Positions 7,373-15,344 of a stretch of DNA of 64,000 nt are shown here, piece by piece; positions within the stretch are counted from its first letter, which is position 1; the number at the start of each line of letters is the position of its first letter. This DNA is from Variovorax boronicumulans (lineage in GTDB: Bacteria > Pseudomonadota > Gammaproteobacteria > Burkholderiales > Burkholderiaceae_C): the NCBI RefSeq assembly GCF_019352895.1, contig NZ_JAAAFX010000004.1, positions 1,972,245 through 2,036,244 of the forward strand. The letters run 5' to 3'. The position numbers and the translations under genes were made by a program. The notes under the pieces were generated by a model, which saw nothing but the letters and a program-made list of their open reading frames with translations, did no database searches and was not told the DNA's origin.

Positions 7373-8930
7373 ACGAACCCGCCCCACCCGCGAGGCGGCC
7401 CTGGCCGCAAGGCCGCCCGACCTAGACACCGAGGTCGCCCATCGACTGGTCGATCCATTCGAGACGACATTTCAGGGCGTCGTTCGCACAAACGATCCGC
7501 TCCTTCTTGAACGCGGCGGCGCTGCGGCATGGGAGCTGTACCGCGACCTCAAGCGAGACGGCAAGGTGTTTTCGGGCCTGCAGAAGCGCAAGCTGGCCGT
7601 GGTCAGCCGCCCGTGGCAGGTCGAGCCGGTGAAGGACGATGCTCGCGGCCAGGCCGATGCAACCATCGTGACGAGCATCCTGAAGAACGCCAACTTCGAC
7701 GGCCTGTGCAGCGACCTGATGGATGCGCTGCTTGTCGGCTTTGCACCCGCCGAGATCGTCTACGGACTGCAGGACAACTTGGTCGTGCCTAAGCGCGTGC
7801 TGAAGCGCGCGCAGCGGCGCTTCGTCTACGTCCAGACCGACATGGCCATGCCGGCGCAGCTGCGGATGCTCACGCGGGAAAACATGATCACCGGCGTCGA
7901 GCTGCCCGACCGAAAGTTTCTCGTGCACCGGGTCAATGCCGAGGACGACAACCCCTATGGCACAGGCCTGGGCCTGCAGCTCTATTGGCCGGTTTTCTTC
8001 AAGCGCAAAGGCATCGTTAGCTGGAACAAGCTGAACGACCGCTTCGGTAGTCCGACGGCTTGGGGCAAGTACCCGCGCAACTCCGGGCCCAGGGAGAAGA
8101 GCACGCTCTTCGATGCACTGCGCGCCATGAGCAACGATGGGTTCTTCATGACGCCTGAGGGCATGGACGTCTCGCTGCTCGAAAGCAAGTTGTCGGGCAA
8201 CATCACCACGCAGCAGAACCTCTGCGAGTACATGGACGACTGGATCATGGAAGTGATCCTGGGCCAGTCACCGCGCAGCAAGGGCGGTGGCGCGCTCGCG
8301 GCCGCGAGCAGCGAGCGCGAGGATGTGCGCATCGAGTTGAGCCAGGCAGATAGTGACCTGCTGAGCGAGACGCTCAACAGCACGTATCTCACCTGGATTT
8401 GTGAGCTGAACGGTCTGCAGCCATGCATGGTCTATCGCGTCATCAAGAAGGACGAAGACCTTAAGGCCGCGAGCGAGACCGACAGTAATGTTTCCGGCAT
8501 GGGGTTCAAGATGTCGGTCGCGGGCGTCAAAGCAAAGTACGGAGAGCACTGGGAGGCGGCGCCCACGCCAACACCGGGGCGACCTCCGGTCATCGCACTT
8601 CCCGAACAGGCGGCGAACGACCCAGCGGCGCCCGCGCAGGACGCGTCTGCTGCCAGCTTCTCGGAGGCCGCGGCACCCACGCCGGCCGATCGCATCGCAC
8701 GCGCCCTGGGCGCCGGTGGCGACCTGGTGCTGCGCGACTGGATGGAGCGAATCCGTGCGATGGTCGACGGTGCTGACGGCCCCGACATGCTGCGTGAGCG
8801 GCTCCTGGCCGCCTACAGCGATCTGCCTTCTGACGACCTGGTCGAACTCATGGCGCTGGCGTTTGCCGCGGCCGAGCTCGTCGGCATGAATGCCGTCCTG
8901 GTCGATGGCCTGTCACCCGGGGACTTCTGA
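7362..8930 (+). CDS. Portal protein (DUF935, Mu gp29-like)
   Basis: This is a 522-residue DUF935 portal protein, close to the usual family length. Typical features include ELYRDLKRDGKVFSGLQKRK near residue 55, the segment LLVGFAPAEIVY, and RFGSPTAWGKYPR. The C-terminal 130 residues are alanine- and proline-rich and less conserved. It forms the ring through which DNA enters the head. The start ATG lies inside the terminase gene, indicating translational coupling. Confidence 0.88.
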   Translation: MATKRTRPTREAALAARPPDLDTEVAHRLVDPFETTFQGVVRTNDPLLLERGGAAAWELYRDLKRDGKVFSGLQKRKLAVVSRPWQVEPVKDDARGQADATIVTSILKNANFDGLCSDLMDALLVGFAPAEIVYGLQDNLVVPKRVLKRAQRRFVYVQTDMAMPAQLRMLTRENMITGVELPDRKFLVHRVNAEDDNPYGTGLGLQLYWPVFFKRKGIVSWNKLNDRFGSPTAWGKYPRNSGPREKSTLFDALRAMSNDGFFMTPEGMDVSLLESKLSGNITTQQNLCEYMDDWIMEVILGQSPRSKGGGALAAASSEREDVRIELSQADSDLLSETLNSTYLTWICELNGLQPCMVYRVIKKDEDLKAASETDSNVSGMGFKMSVAGVKAKYGEHWEAAPTPTPGRPPVIALPEQAANDPAAPAQDASAASFSEAAAPTPADRIARALGAGGDLVLRDWMERIRAMVDGADGPDMLRERLLAAYSDLPSDDLVELMALAFAAAELVGMNAVLVDGLSPGDF

Positions 8931-9709
8931 TGGCGACATCGATCCGGGCTGACATGGAGGGCGTGCGCCAACGCTTCCAGGAGCAGATCGACTTCTTCCG
9001 CGCCAAGCTCGCGCTGCCCACCGAGCGCTGGGACGACATCTGGCAACGCGCCCACGATCGAGCCTTCATCGTGGCCGGCGCGCAGAAGGCCGACCTGCTA
9101 TCCGATCTGTTCGGCGCCGTCGGCAAGGCCGTCGCGGGCGGCAGCATCGGCGAGTTCCGCAAGGCGTTTGCGGATGCTGTATCTCGAAGCGGCTGGACGG
9201 GATGGACGGGTGAAGGCACAAAGGCCGGCGAGGCCTGGCGTACGCGCACCATCTATCGGGCCAACGTCTCAGCGAGCTACGGTGCGGGCCGCTGGGCTCA
9301 GCTCACGGCGCCTGGCCTGGTGGCCGTGCGCCCGTTCTGGCGCTACGTGCACGCCGATGGTGTGCTGCATCCACGGCCGCTGCATCTGTCCTGGCACGGC
9401 ATCACGCTTCCGCATGATCACGAATGGTGGAAGACCCACTTCGGACCGAACGGTTGGGGGTGCGGGTGCTACGTCGTCGCTGTGCGGTCCCCCGGTGATG
9501 GCGACCAGGTCGAACCTCCTGCTGCGTGGGACGAGATCGACCCGAAGACCGGCGCGCCCGCAGGCATTGATAGGGGATGGGGCTATGCGCCAGGTGCTTC
9601 TTCCGATGTCTCTCTGCAGCAGATGGTCGAAGAGAAGTTGATCACCTATCCGCCCGCGATCGCACTCGCGCTGTCGCGCGCCCTGGCGTCGCGCCGAGGT
9701 GCATCGTGA
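8930..9709 (+). CDS. Head morphogenesis protein (Mu F / gp30-like)
   Basis: This 259-residue protein of the Mu F-like minor head family has the hallmark C-terminal block around residues 135-185. It reads FWRYVHADGVLHPRPLH, then HDHEWWKTHFGPNGWGCGC, with conserved histidines and cysteines. The gene starts on the last base of the portal stop codon. The protein attaches to the portal inside the head and is needed for assembly in Mu and SPP1-type phages. Confidence 0.87.
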   Translation: MATSIRADMEGVRQRFQEQIDFFRAKLALPTERWDDIWQRAHDRAFIVAGAQKADLLSDLFGAVGKAVAGGSIGEFRKAFADAVSRSGWTGWTGEGTKAGEAWRTRTIYRANVSASYGAGRWAQLTAPGLVAVRPFWRYVHADGVLHPRPLHLSWHGITLPHDHEWWKTHFGPNGWGCGCYVVAVRSPGDGDQVEPPAAWDEIDPKTGAPAGIDRGWGYAPGASSDVSLQQMVEEKLITYPPAIALALSRALASRRGAS

Positions 9710-10224
9710 TCTCGGCGGACAGCCGTGGCAGCCGCGAGGTCCTGGTCGTGCTCGACCAGCTGCTCGGCCGCATGGACGACATGAGGCCGGCGCTGCTGGA
9801 GATCGGCGAAGACCAGACGCAGTCCGTGAAGCGGCGCTTCACTACCGCCACCGCGCCGGACGGCTCTGCGTGGGCTCCCAACAAACAGTCCACCATGGAC
9901 GCCTATCTCGGCCTGTTCAAGGGCTCCCATAAAAAGGACGGGAGCCTGAGCAAGAAGGGCACGGCCCGCACGGCCGCAAAGAAGCCCGGTACCGGAGAGA
10001 CGAAGGCTCTGCAGACGACGATCAACTACCAGCTCCAGGGGGCGGACACCGTCGCGATCGGCAGCCCCATGGTCTACGCGGCCATGTTCAATTTCGGCGG
10101 CACCAGGTCGCAGTTCCCACATCTCTGGGGCGACATCCCGGCGCGTGAAGCGTTCGGCTTCTCCGATGACGATCGGGCGAACATCCTGAACGTCGTGGAG
10201 AGCTACTTGCTGGGTGGCACCTAG
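9706..10224 (+). CDS. Virion morphogenesis protein (Mu G-like)
   Basis: This 172-residue protein of the phage virion morphogenesis family (Mu gpG) shows residues around LLEIGEDQTQSVKRRFTT, APDGSAWAPNK and IGSPMVYAAMFNFGGTRS, which are the recurring family motifs. GTG 9706 overlaps the previous stop by 4 bases and gives a normal family length. An earlier frame start at 9577 would lie inside the previous gene. In Mu relatives it links head completion and tail joining. Confidence 0.82.
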   Translation: MISADSRGSREVLVVLDQLLGRMDDMRPALLEIGEDQTQSVKRRFTTATAPDGSAWAPNKQSTMDAYLGLFKGSHKKDGSLSKKGTARTAAKKPGTGETKALQTTINYQLQGADTVAIGSPMVYAAMFNFGGTRSQFPHLWGDIPAREAFGFSDDDRANILNVVESYLLGGT

Positions 10225-10470
10225 AGCGACCGACGGCACCGCTCGACGCGGCCCCGCGGAGGGGCCTGGGAGGCTATGCGGCGCCCGATGGAGCGCCCCG
10301 GCCGTCAGAGCCGCCTGTAAAGCCTTCTAAACGTTTTACGGGGTGGGCAGGAGCCGAAGGGCTGCTCACCTTCGGCCATGCACGACCCGGTCTCGCTCTC
10401 CGCGAGATCGAAATGCGTTTTTTGCCTCGGTGCATAGCCGCCACGTCGGCCAATCCCGAGACTTCGTGGC
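10225..10470 (+). other. Structured non-coding leader before the protease-scaffold gene
   Basis: No gene is seen in these 246 bases. They hold at least five inverted repeats: GGCCCC/GGGGCC (10250-10266), CCTGTAAA/TTTACGGG with one wobble pair (10314-10342), GCCGAAGG/CCTTCGGC (10353-10376), TCTCG/CGAGA (10391-10407) and GCCACG/CGTGGC (10440-10470). The last abuts the ATG at 10471, and no clear ribosome binding site is visible there. A late-gene attenuator, promoter or RNA-processing site is possible; none is proven. Confidence 0.5.
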
Positions 10471-11493
10471 ATGCCTCAAACAGCCCCCACCGTTGCACTG
10501 CCGCCTGGCGTGGAGATCTTCCGCGCCGGCCGGCATGTCGATGACCTCGGTACCACGCACGAGTTCAGCGAAGCCGACGTGCGCCGCATGGTCGAGGTCT
10601 ACGACCCCGAACAACGCGAAGCACCGCTCACCGTCGGCCATCCGGCGCATGACCTTCCTGCTTACGGCTATGTGAAGAGCCTGGCCGTCAACGCGTCCGG
10701 CCGCTTGGCCATGGACACGCACCAGGTGCCCGTGCGATTTGCTGAGATGGTCCGCGCCGGCACCTTCAAGAAGCGCAGCGCCAGCTTCTACCCGCCGTCC
10801 CACCCCAACAACCCTACGCCGGGAGCCTGGTACCTGCGCCACGTTGCCTTCCTCGGCGCCCAGCCGCCGGCCATCGCCGGCCTGGCGGACATCCAGTTCG
10901 CCGAGGGAGATGCCGAAGGCGTCATCCAGTTTTCCGAACCTGCCACCCAACCCACCCAGGAGCAAGACGACATGAGCAAGGAATTGCAAGACAAGCTGGC
11001 CGCGGCCGAAAAGCTGGCCGCCGATGAGAAGGCCGCCCGCGAGCTGGCAGAGCGGAACGCCAAGGACGCGACCGACCAACTCGCGCAGTTCTCCGAAGCA
11101 GCGAAGCAGACCCGCTACGCCGCGTTCGTCTCGTTCGCTGAAGCCCAGGTCAAGGCCGGGACGATCCTGCCGAAGGACAAGGACATGACCGTCGCCACGC
11201 TGGTCCTGCTCTCCGACGCGACGCCGGTGTCGTTCTCCGAAGCTGGCGGCACGGCTCGGACGGTTGCGCCGAGCCAATGGCTGCAAGACCTGATCACCAG
11301 CGCCAAGCCGCTCGTGAACTTCGGCGAGTTCCAGCCTGGCGCCGGTGAATCGGGCCAGGGAGAAAAGGTCACTGCAGGGTCCGCAAAGGGCAAGACCGAC
11401 GCCGAGATCGATGCGGCAGCAAAGGCCTACGCCCGCGATCACAAGGTGAGCTACGCCGAGGCCGCGTCGGCTGTCGTGGGCTTCACCTCCTAA
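10471..11493 (+). CDS. Mu I-like head protease with C-terminal scaffold
   Basis: This 340-residue protein has an N-terminal protease domain of the Mu gpI type (about residues 1-155; motifs VGHPAHDLPAYGYVKSLAV and KKRSASFYPP) and a charged helical scaffold tail. Residues 168-215 are rich in K, A, E and D. An internal ATG with its own AGGAG (see 10957) would make the scaffold alone, as gene Z is made in Mu. The protease would mature the prohead and remove scaffold. The only start available is ATG 10471, since an in-frame stop lies 33 bases upstream. Confidence 0.85.
   Translation: MPQTAPTVALPPGVEIFRAGRHVDDLGTTHEFSEADVRRMVEVYDPEQREAPLTVGHPAHDLPAYGYVKSLAVNASGRLAMDTHQVPVRFAEMVRAGTFKKRSASFYPPSHPNNPTPGAWYLRHVAFLGAQPPAIAGLADIQFAEGDAEGVIQFSEPATQPTQEQDDMSKELQDKLAAAEKLAADEKAARELAERNAKDATDQLAQFSEAAKQTRYAAFVSFAEAQVKAGTILPKDKDMTVATLVLLSDATPVSFSEAGGTARTVAPSQWLQDLITSAKPLVNFGEFQPGAGESGQGEKVTAGSAKGKTDAEIDAAAKAYARDHKVSYAEAASAVVGFTS
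10957..10974 (+). promoter_or_regulatory. Internal translation start for the scaffold (Mu Z-like)
   Basis: CAGGAG (10957-10962) lies 9 bases before an in-frame ATG at 10972, codon 168 of the protease gene, at the exact domain junction. Translation from here gives a 173-residue scaffold, MSKELQDKLAAAEKLAADEK onward. Confidence 0.6.
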
Positions 11494-11544
11494 CCCGCGC
11501 ACCAGCGCCCGCTCGTCCAACTCGAAAGCAAGGAATCCATCGCC

Positions 11545-12504
11545 ATGATGACCGCCGCCCAGATCCGTCTGAACCAGAACCCCATCCTGACCAGCCTGTT
11601 GCTCGGTCTGGGCCAGGGCACCTTCATCGCTGAAAAGCTCTTCCCGCGTCTGCCGCAGTCGCTCAGCTCGGTGACGCTCGCCAAAATCGGCGACGAGCGT
11701 TTCCGTCGTTACAACCTGCGCCGCGCGCCTGGCACGCCGACCAAGCGCGTCGAGATCAAGTACGAAGGCCAGACCTACACGGTCGACCAGTACTCGGTCG
11801 AGATCCCGATGCCCCGGGAGCTGATCCGCGAGGCCGACGAAAGCCGGAAGCTCAACGTGGGCAACTACCTCGATGTGTCCCGCATCGCGATGGTGACGGC
11901 CAACGACATCCTCGGACTGGACTACGAGCTCGAAGTCGGCGCCCTGGCGACCAACCCCGCCAGCTATGCCTCGGGGCACGTCCAGGCGCTTGCCGCCGGC
12001 ACGAAATGGACCGCAGTCACGGGCACTGCTGTGACTGACGTGCGTGCCGCTGCCGAGGTGATCCGCAAGAAGATCGGCAAGCGCCCGAACAAGCTGACCT
12101 TCTCGGCTGATGCGTTCCAGGCTGCATCGACCAACGCCGAAACCCGCTCTTACCTCCCGAGCACGCAAATGGGGCCAGCGACGATCGACCAGCTCAAGGT
12201 GATCTTCAACGTGAAGGACATCGAGGTCGGTGACGCCATCTGGATCGACGGCAATGGCGTCGGGCAGGACGTGTGGGGCAACAACGCGATCCTGGCCTAC
12301 GTGCCTGCGATGAACGGCACGACCGGTGACATCAGCCTGGCCGAACCGGGCTTCGGCTTCACCAACGTGCTGGAAGGCCACCCCTTCGCCGAGGCGCCGT
12401 ACTTCGAGAACGGCCTGAAGAGCTGGGTCTATGGCGCGACGTACGAACGTCGCCCGAACGTGGCCTACGACACGGCCGCTTTCCTTTTCCAGAACCCCAA
12501 GTAA
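11545..12504 (+). CDS. Major capsid protein
   Basis: This 319-residue protein follows the protease-scaffold gene, where the capsid gene belongs. It reads as an HK97-fold capsid of the transposable-phage type: an N-terminal helical segment (RLNQNPILTSLLLGLGQGTF), the strand-rich region around EGQTYTVDQYSVEIPMPREL, and a C-terminal ending EGHPFAEAPYFENGLKSWVY. Two ATG codons (11545, 11548) are possible starts behind AAGGAA. A strong hairpin follows the gene. Confidence 0.82.
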   Translation: MMTAAQIRLNQNPILTSLLLGLGQGTFIAEKLFPRLPQSLSSVTLAKIGDERFRRYNLRRAPGTPTKRVEIKYEGQTYTVDQYSVEIPMPRELIREADESRKLNVGNYLDVSRIAMVTANDILGLDYELEVGALATNPASYASGHVQALAAGTKWTAVTGTAVTDVRAAAEVIRKKIGKRPNKLTFSADAFQAASTNAETRSYLPSTQMGPATIDQLKVIFNVKDIEVGDAIWIDGNGVGQDVWGNNAILAYVPAMNGTTGDISLAEPGFGFTNVLEGHPFAEAPYFENGLKSWVYGATYERRPNVAYDTAAFLFQNPK

Positions 12505-12529
12505 TCCACACCCACCCTGAAGTGCAGCC

Positions 12530-12569
12530 CCCGGGCAGTGCAGCTACATCGGTCGCTGTGCTGCCCGGG
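12530..12569 (+). terminator. Large hairpin after the capsid gene
   Basis: CCCGGGCAG (12530-12538) and CTGCCCGGG (12561-12569) pair perfectly. An inner CAGC/GCTG stem (12541-12544, 12555-12558) is separated from it by a TG/TG internal loop. No T-run follows. It may act as an attenuator or an mRNA-protecting 3' end that raises capsid yield. Confidence 0.45.
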
Positions 12570-12604
12570 TTGTGCCAGGAAAAACCATCCCCGGAGAGAA
12601 GAGC

Positions 12605-13054
12605 ATGAGCAAGATCGCATTGGTCCACGTTGCGCTGCTGGTTGGCGGCATACGCACGGTATTCGCCCCAGGCGAGGAACTGCCCGAGCTGCCCAAACAC
12701 GACGAGGTGGCGCTGATCAACTCGAAGTCCATCAGCGACCCGACCGCCGACGCCGCCGCTGAACGCGCCGGGCAAGCCGAGCAACGCAAGGGCGAAAAAG
12801 AGTTCCGTGACGCGCGTCTCCTCGTCCAGGCCGAGGCCGAATCCCGCACTACGGACGTCGGCTCTGGCGAAGACGCCGGCACCGCCGGCAGCGGCACTGC
12901 TTCCACCGCAGGCACGGCCCTCGATGGCGACGGCACCGGCACCGCCCTGCCTCCCGTCAGCCAGGCATTGCGCTCGGCAGCGGGCACTGCCACGGCGAGG
13001 CTCGCACCCGCCGTGAAGAACGCCGCCAAGGCCACCAGGGGCGGTAAGCGGTAA
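12605..13054 (+). CDS. Small virion-associated protein, unknown
   Basis: This is a 149-residue protein starting at ATG 12605 behind GGAGAG. The first 50 residues look folded (KIALVHVALLVGGIRTVFAPG, then LPELPKHDEVALI). The remainder is a low-complexity tail rich in A, T, G and E, ending in a basic segment (KNAAKATRGGKR). The position between capsid and decoration genes suggests a head component or head-completion factor. No family is recognised with confidence. Confidence 0.6.
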   Translation: MSKIALVHVALLVGGIRTVFAPGEELPELPKHDEVALINSKSISDPTADAAAERAGQAEQRKGEKEFRDARLLVQAEAESRTTDVGSGEDAGTAGSGTASTAGTALDGDGTGTALPPVSQALRSAAGTATARLAPAVKNAAKATRGGKR

Positions 13055-13116
13055 CGCCGTTCCTCCATCTGAAACGAACGCCTCTTCACTTCAACCCATA
13101 CCAGGAGCCCACCCTC

Positions 13117-13500
13117 ATGGCATCGCAGAACAACTCCGGCCGTCAGTTTCTGAAGCTGAACGCCGTCACCATCATTGCAACGGCCGTCCTTGCCGCCAAC
13201 CGGTTCGCGGCCTATGACGGCACGCACGCCACCAACGCAGGCGGTGTCAAGGACGCTCAGGGCATCACCGAGCACGGCGCCGCGATCGGCGAGGCCGTCA
13301 GCGCGATCACCGGCTACAGCGGCCTGGTCGAAGCGAGCGCAACGATCGCGTTCGGCGACTACATCAAGCCGGCAGCCGACGGCTCCGGCAAGGCCGCCGT
13401 CGGCACGGCCGCAGAGCACTGCGGGCGAGCCCTCGGTGCGGCCACCGCCGGCCAGCTCGTCGAGGTCGAGCGCCTGCAGCACCTTCACGCCGCCGCCTAA
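13117..13500 (+). CDS. Capsid decoration/cement protein (DUF2190-like)
   Basis: This 127-residue protein is mostly beta and small residues, with VTIIATAVLAANRFAAYDG, then a GITEHGAAIGEAVSAITGYSG turn and a terminal VEVERL. This is the pattern of DUF2190 proteins, found just after the capsid gene and thought to cap the shell. The ATG at 13117 has CAGGAG upstream. Confidence 0.7.
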   Translation: MASQNNSGRQFLKLNAVTIIATAVLAANRFAAYDGTHATNAGGVKDAQGITEHGAAIGEAVSAITGYSGLVEASATIAFGDYIKPAADGSGKAAVGTAAEHCGRALGAATAGQLVEVERLQHLHAAA

Positions 13501-13520
13501 GCGATCGGACGACGCCGACC

Positions 13521-14009
13521 ATGCGCTACGCAGCCCTCACCGACATGACCGCCCGCTACGGGGAGCGCGAGCTGATCCAGCTCACCGACCCGGACAACCT
13601 GGCGATCGACGTCGCACGCGTCGAGCTGAAGCTTGATGACGCGCAGGCGGTGGTCGATGCGTCCGTCGGTCGCGTGTACCGACTCCCGCTGCGTGGCTGC
13701 GCCAGGCCGGCCACTGCGCCGGGTGCCGAGGTGACGTACGAGGTGCCGCCTCAGCTCAAGCGCATCGCTTGCGACCTGGCGCGCTACTACCTCTACGACG
13801 AGGCCGCGCCTGAGGAGGAGATCTATCGCCGCTTCAAGGCCGCGAAGGCCGAGCTGGAAGCGATCGCTACCGGCGATGCGGTCCTCGCATGTCCTTGGGG
13901 CGGATCGGCCGGCGAGCTGGTCGGTGCCGATTCGCAGTCCGGCGCAGAGGTGCATTTCCGCTTCAGCCCTCGCCAGATCACGGACATCTCCGTGGAGGAC
14001 TACAGGTGA
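13521..14009 (+). CDS. Mu gp36-like head-tail connector (DUF1320)
   Basis: This is a 162-residue DUF1320 protein: YAALTDMTARYGERELIQLT at the start, ELKLDDAQAVVDASVGRVYRL in the middle and VPPQLKRIACDLARYYLYDE as the second conserved helix. In Mu-like phages gp36 lies after the capsid and belongs to the head-tail joining block. It overlaps the next gene by 4 bases. Confidence 0.85.
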   Translation: MRYAALTDMTARYGERELIQLTDPDNLAIDVARVELKLDDAQAVVDASVGRVYRLPLRGCARPATAPGAEVTYEVPPQLKRIACDLARYYLYDEAAPEEEIYRRFKAAKAELEAIATGDAVLACPWGGSAGELVGADSQSGAEVHFRFSPRQITDISVEDYR

Positions 14010-14467
14010 ATCTCGCGGAGAACGATTTCCTCTCGGTCGAGCCGCTCATGGTCGCGCGACTGAATGCCGCTCTGTCGGGTCTGAGCCCCGCGGTGCATGT
14101 GCTGACGGCGGCAGATCTTGCAGACGTCGCCGAGGCGCGCCAGCCCGTTCCTGCGGTGCACGTCATCTACGACGGCTTCCGCGTGGTCGAGGCCAGAGGC
14201 GACGGTCTTGTCTACCGCCTTGAGCACACCTGGCTCGCTGTTACGGCGACCCGCAATGTCGCCAACACGCGTACCGGCGCGGCCGCGCGCCGAGACGCGA
14301 GTGCCCTGATGGCGAAGGCGGGTGCTGCACTCGCGGGCTTCGTCCCGACAGGGTTCAGCAACCCGCTGCGCGTCACGACGCCGCCGCGGCCCGGCTTCCG
14401 CACGGGCTACCAGTACTTGCCACTGGCGTTCCTGCATCAAACGTTTTTCCACGCATCCCCCCCCTGA
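14006..14467 (+). CDS. Mu gp37-like protein (DUF1834)
   Basis: This 153-residue protein starts at GTG 14006 and overlaps the previous stop. Typical gp37 features are VEPLMVARLNAALSG, then AVHVIYDGFRVVEARGD and the C-terminal RPGFRTGYQYLPLAFL. The family is a minor tail or tail-terminator-like protein in Mu relatives. Its position before the tail tube gene agrees. Confidence 0.75.
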   Translation: MNLAENDFLSVEPLMVARLNAALSGLSPAVHVLTAADLADVAEARQPVPAVHVIYDGFRVVEARGDGLVYRLEHTWLAVTATRNVANTRTGAAARRDASALMAKAGAALAGFVPTGFSNPLRVTTPPRPGFRTGYQYLPLAFLHQTFFHASPP

Positions 14468-14490
14468 CGCCTTTTTTGAGGAGCGATTCC

Positions 14491-15231
14491 ATGTCCCTGA
14501 TCACCCAGATCTACAAACCAATGTCCAACGTCGGCAAGGTGTACGCGCGCCCCTACGGCGTCGCCGCGCCGATGGCCGAGATCGGCAACGTGCTGCAGCT
14601 CGCCCTGACGCACGAGGAGGTTGTCCGCAAGCAGGAGGATTGGCAGCATCAGGGCGGCGGCACGCACGCGCAGGTTCGTCGAGTGAGCGGCGTCTCGATC
14701 GCGCTCACGATGGCCGATCTCAACCTGGTCAACTTCGCCCGTGCCACCTACGGCACTGCGTCGGAAAGCGAAGCCGGGACCGTCACGGACGCTCCGCACA
14801 AGGCTTTCAAGGGCGGCCTGATCCGCCTCGCGCACCTCGATGTGAGCGCCGTCACGGTCAAGAAGGCGTCCGCCACGATCCCTGCCCAAGCCAACTACGA
14901 GGTGCGCCCGGAGGGCATCTACGTGCTGCCCGGCACGACCCTGACCGATGCGGACGATCTGCTGATCAGCTACACGCATGGCATCACCGGGACCATCGAG
15001 GCGCTCACCACGTCGCCGCCCGAGCTCGAGCTCAGCTTCGGCGGCCTGAACGAAGCCGACTCTGGCAAGCCGGTCGTCGTCGATATCTTCAAGGTCGGCC
15101 AGGGCATCGCCAAGAACCTGGCACTCATGAGCGGCAACTTCATGGGCCTGGAAGTCGAAGGCGAGGTGCTCAGCGATCCGACCAAATCCGGCATCGGCCT
15201 CAGCCGCTTCTACCGCGTCCAGTTCACCTAA
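14491..15231 (+). CDS. Major tail tube protein
   Basis: This 246-residue protein starts at ATG 14491 behind GAGGAG. It is beta-rich, with alternating hydrophobic strands through SGVSIALTMADLNLVNFARA and a later ELELSFGGLNE. It ends in a strand-rich segment that includes NFMGLEVEGEVL. Position, between head-tail connector and tape measure, and size fit a siphovirus tail tube subunit. No sheath gene precedes it, so the tail should be non-contractile. A strong terminator follows, which is expected after a gene needed in high copy. Confidence 0.7.
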   Translation: MSLITQIYKPMSNVGKVYARPYGVAAPMAEIGNVLQLALTHEEVVRKQEDWQHQGGGTHAQVRRVSGVSIALTMADLNLVNFARATYGTASESEAGTVTDAPHKAFKGGLIRLAHLDVSAVTVKKASATIPAQANYEVRPEGIYVLPGTTLTDADDLLISYTHGITGTIEALTTSPPELELSFGGLNEADSGKPVVVDIFKVGQGIAKNLALMSGNFMGLEVEGEVLSDPTKSGIGLSRFYRVQFT

Positions 15232-15265
15232 GCGGTTGTCTCCGCGCGGCGTCCGCCGCGCTTCG

Positions 15266-15307
15266 CCTCGCCTGTTTGGTGTTTCGCTGGACAGGCGAGG
15301 TTTTTTT
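15266..15307 (+). terminator. Rho-independent terminator after the tail tube gene
   Basis: CCTCGCCTGT (15266-15275) and ACAGGCGAGG (15291-15300) form a perfect 10-bp stem with a 15-base loop, followed at once by seven T residues (15301-15307). It lies 34 bases after the tail tube stop and 38 bases before the tape measure gene. Confidence 0.85.
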
Positions 15308-15344
15308 CTTCTGCACCACTTCCCTGGATTGAGCGCACCGCCCG

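Noticed and set aside
5549..7429. A 626-residue minus-strand open frame
   Set aside because: It is antisense to the terminase genes and rich in Arg, Leu and Asp as expected by chance.
10366..12381. A 671-residue minus-strand open frame across the phage head genes
   Set aside because: It is antisense to the protease and capsid genes, whose products are clearly recognised.
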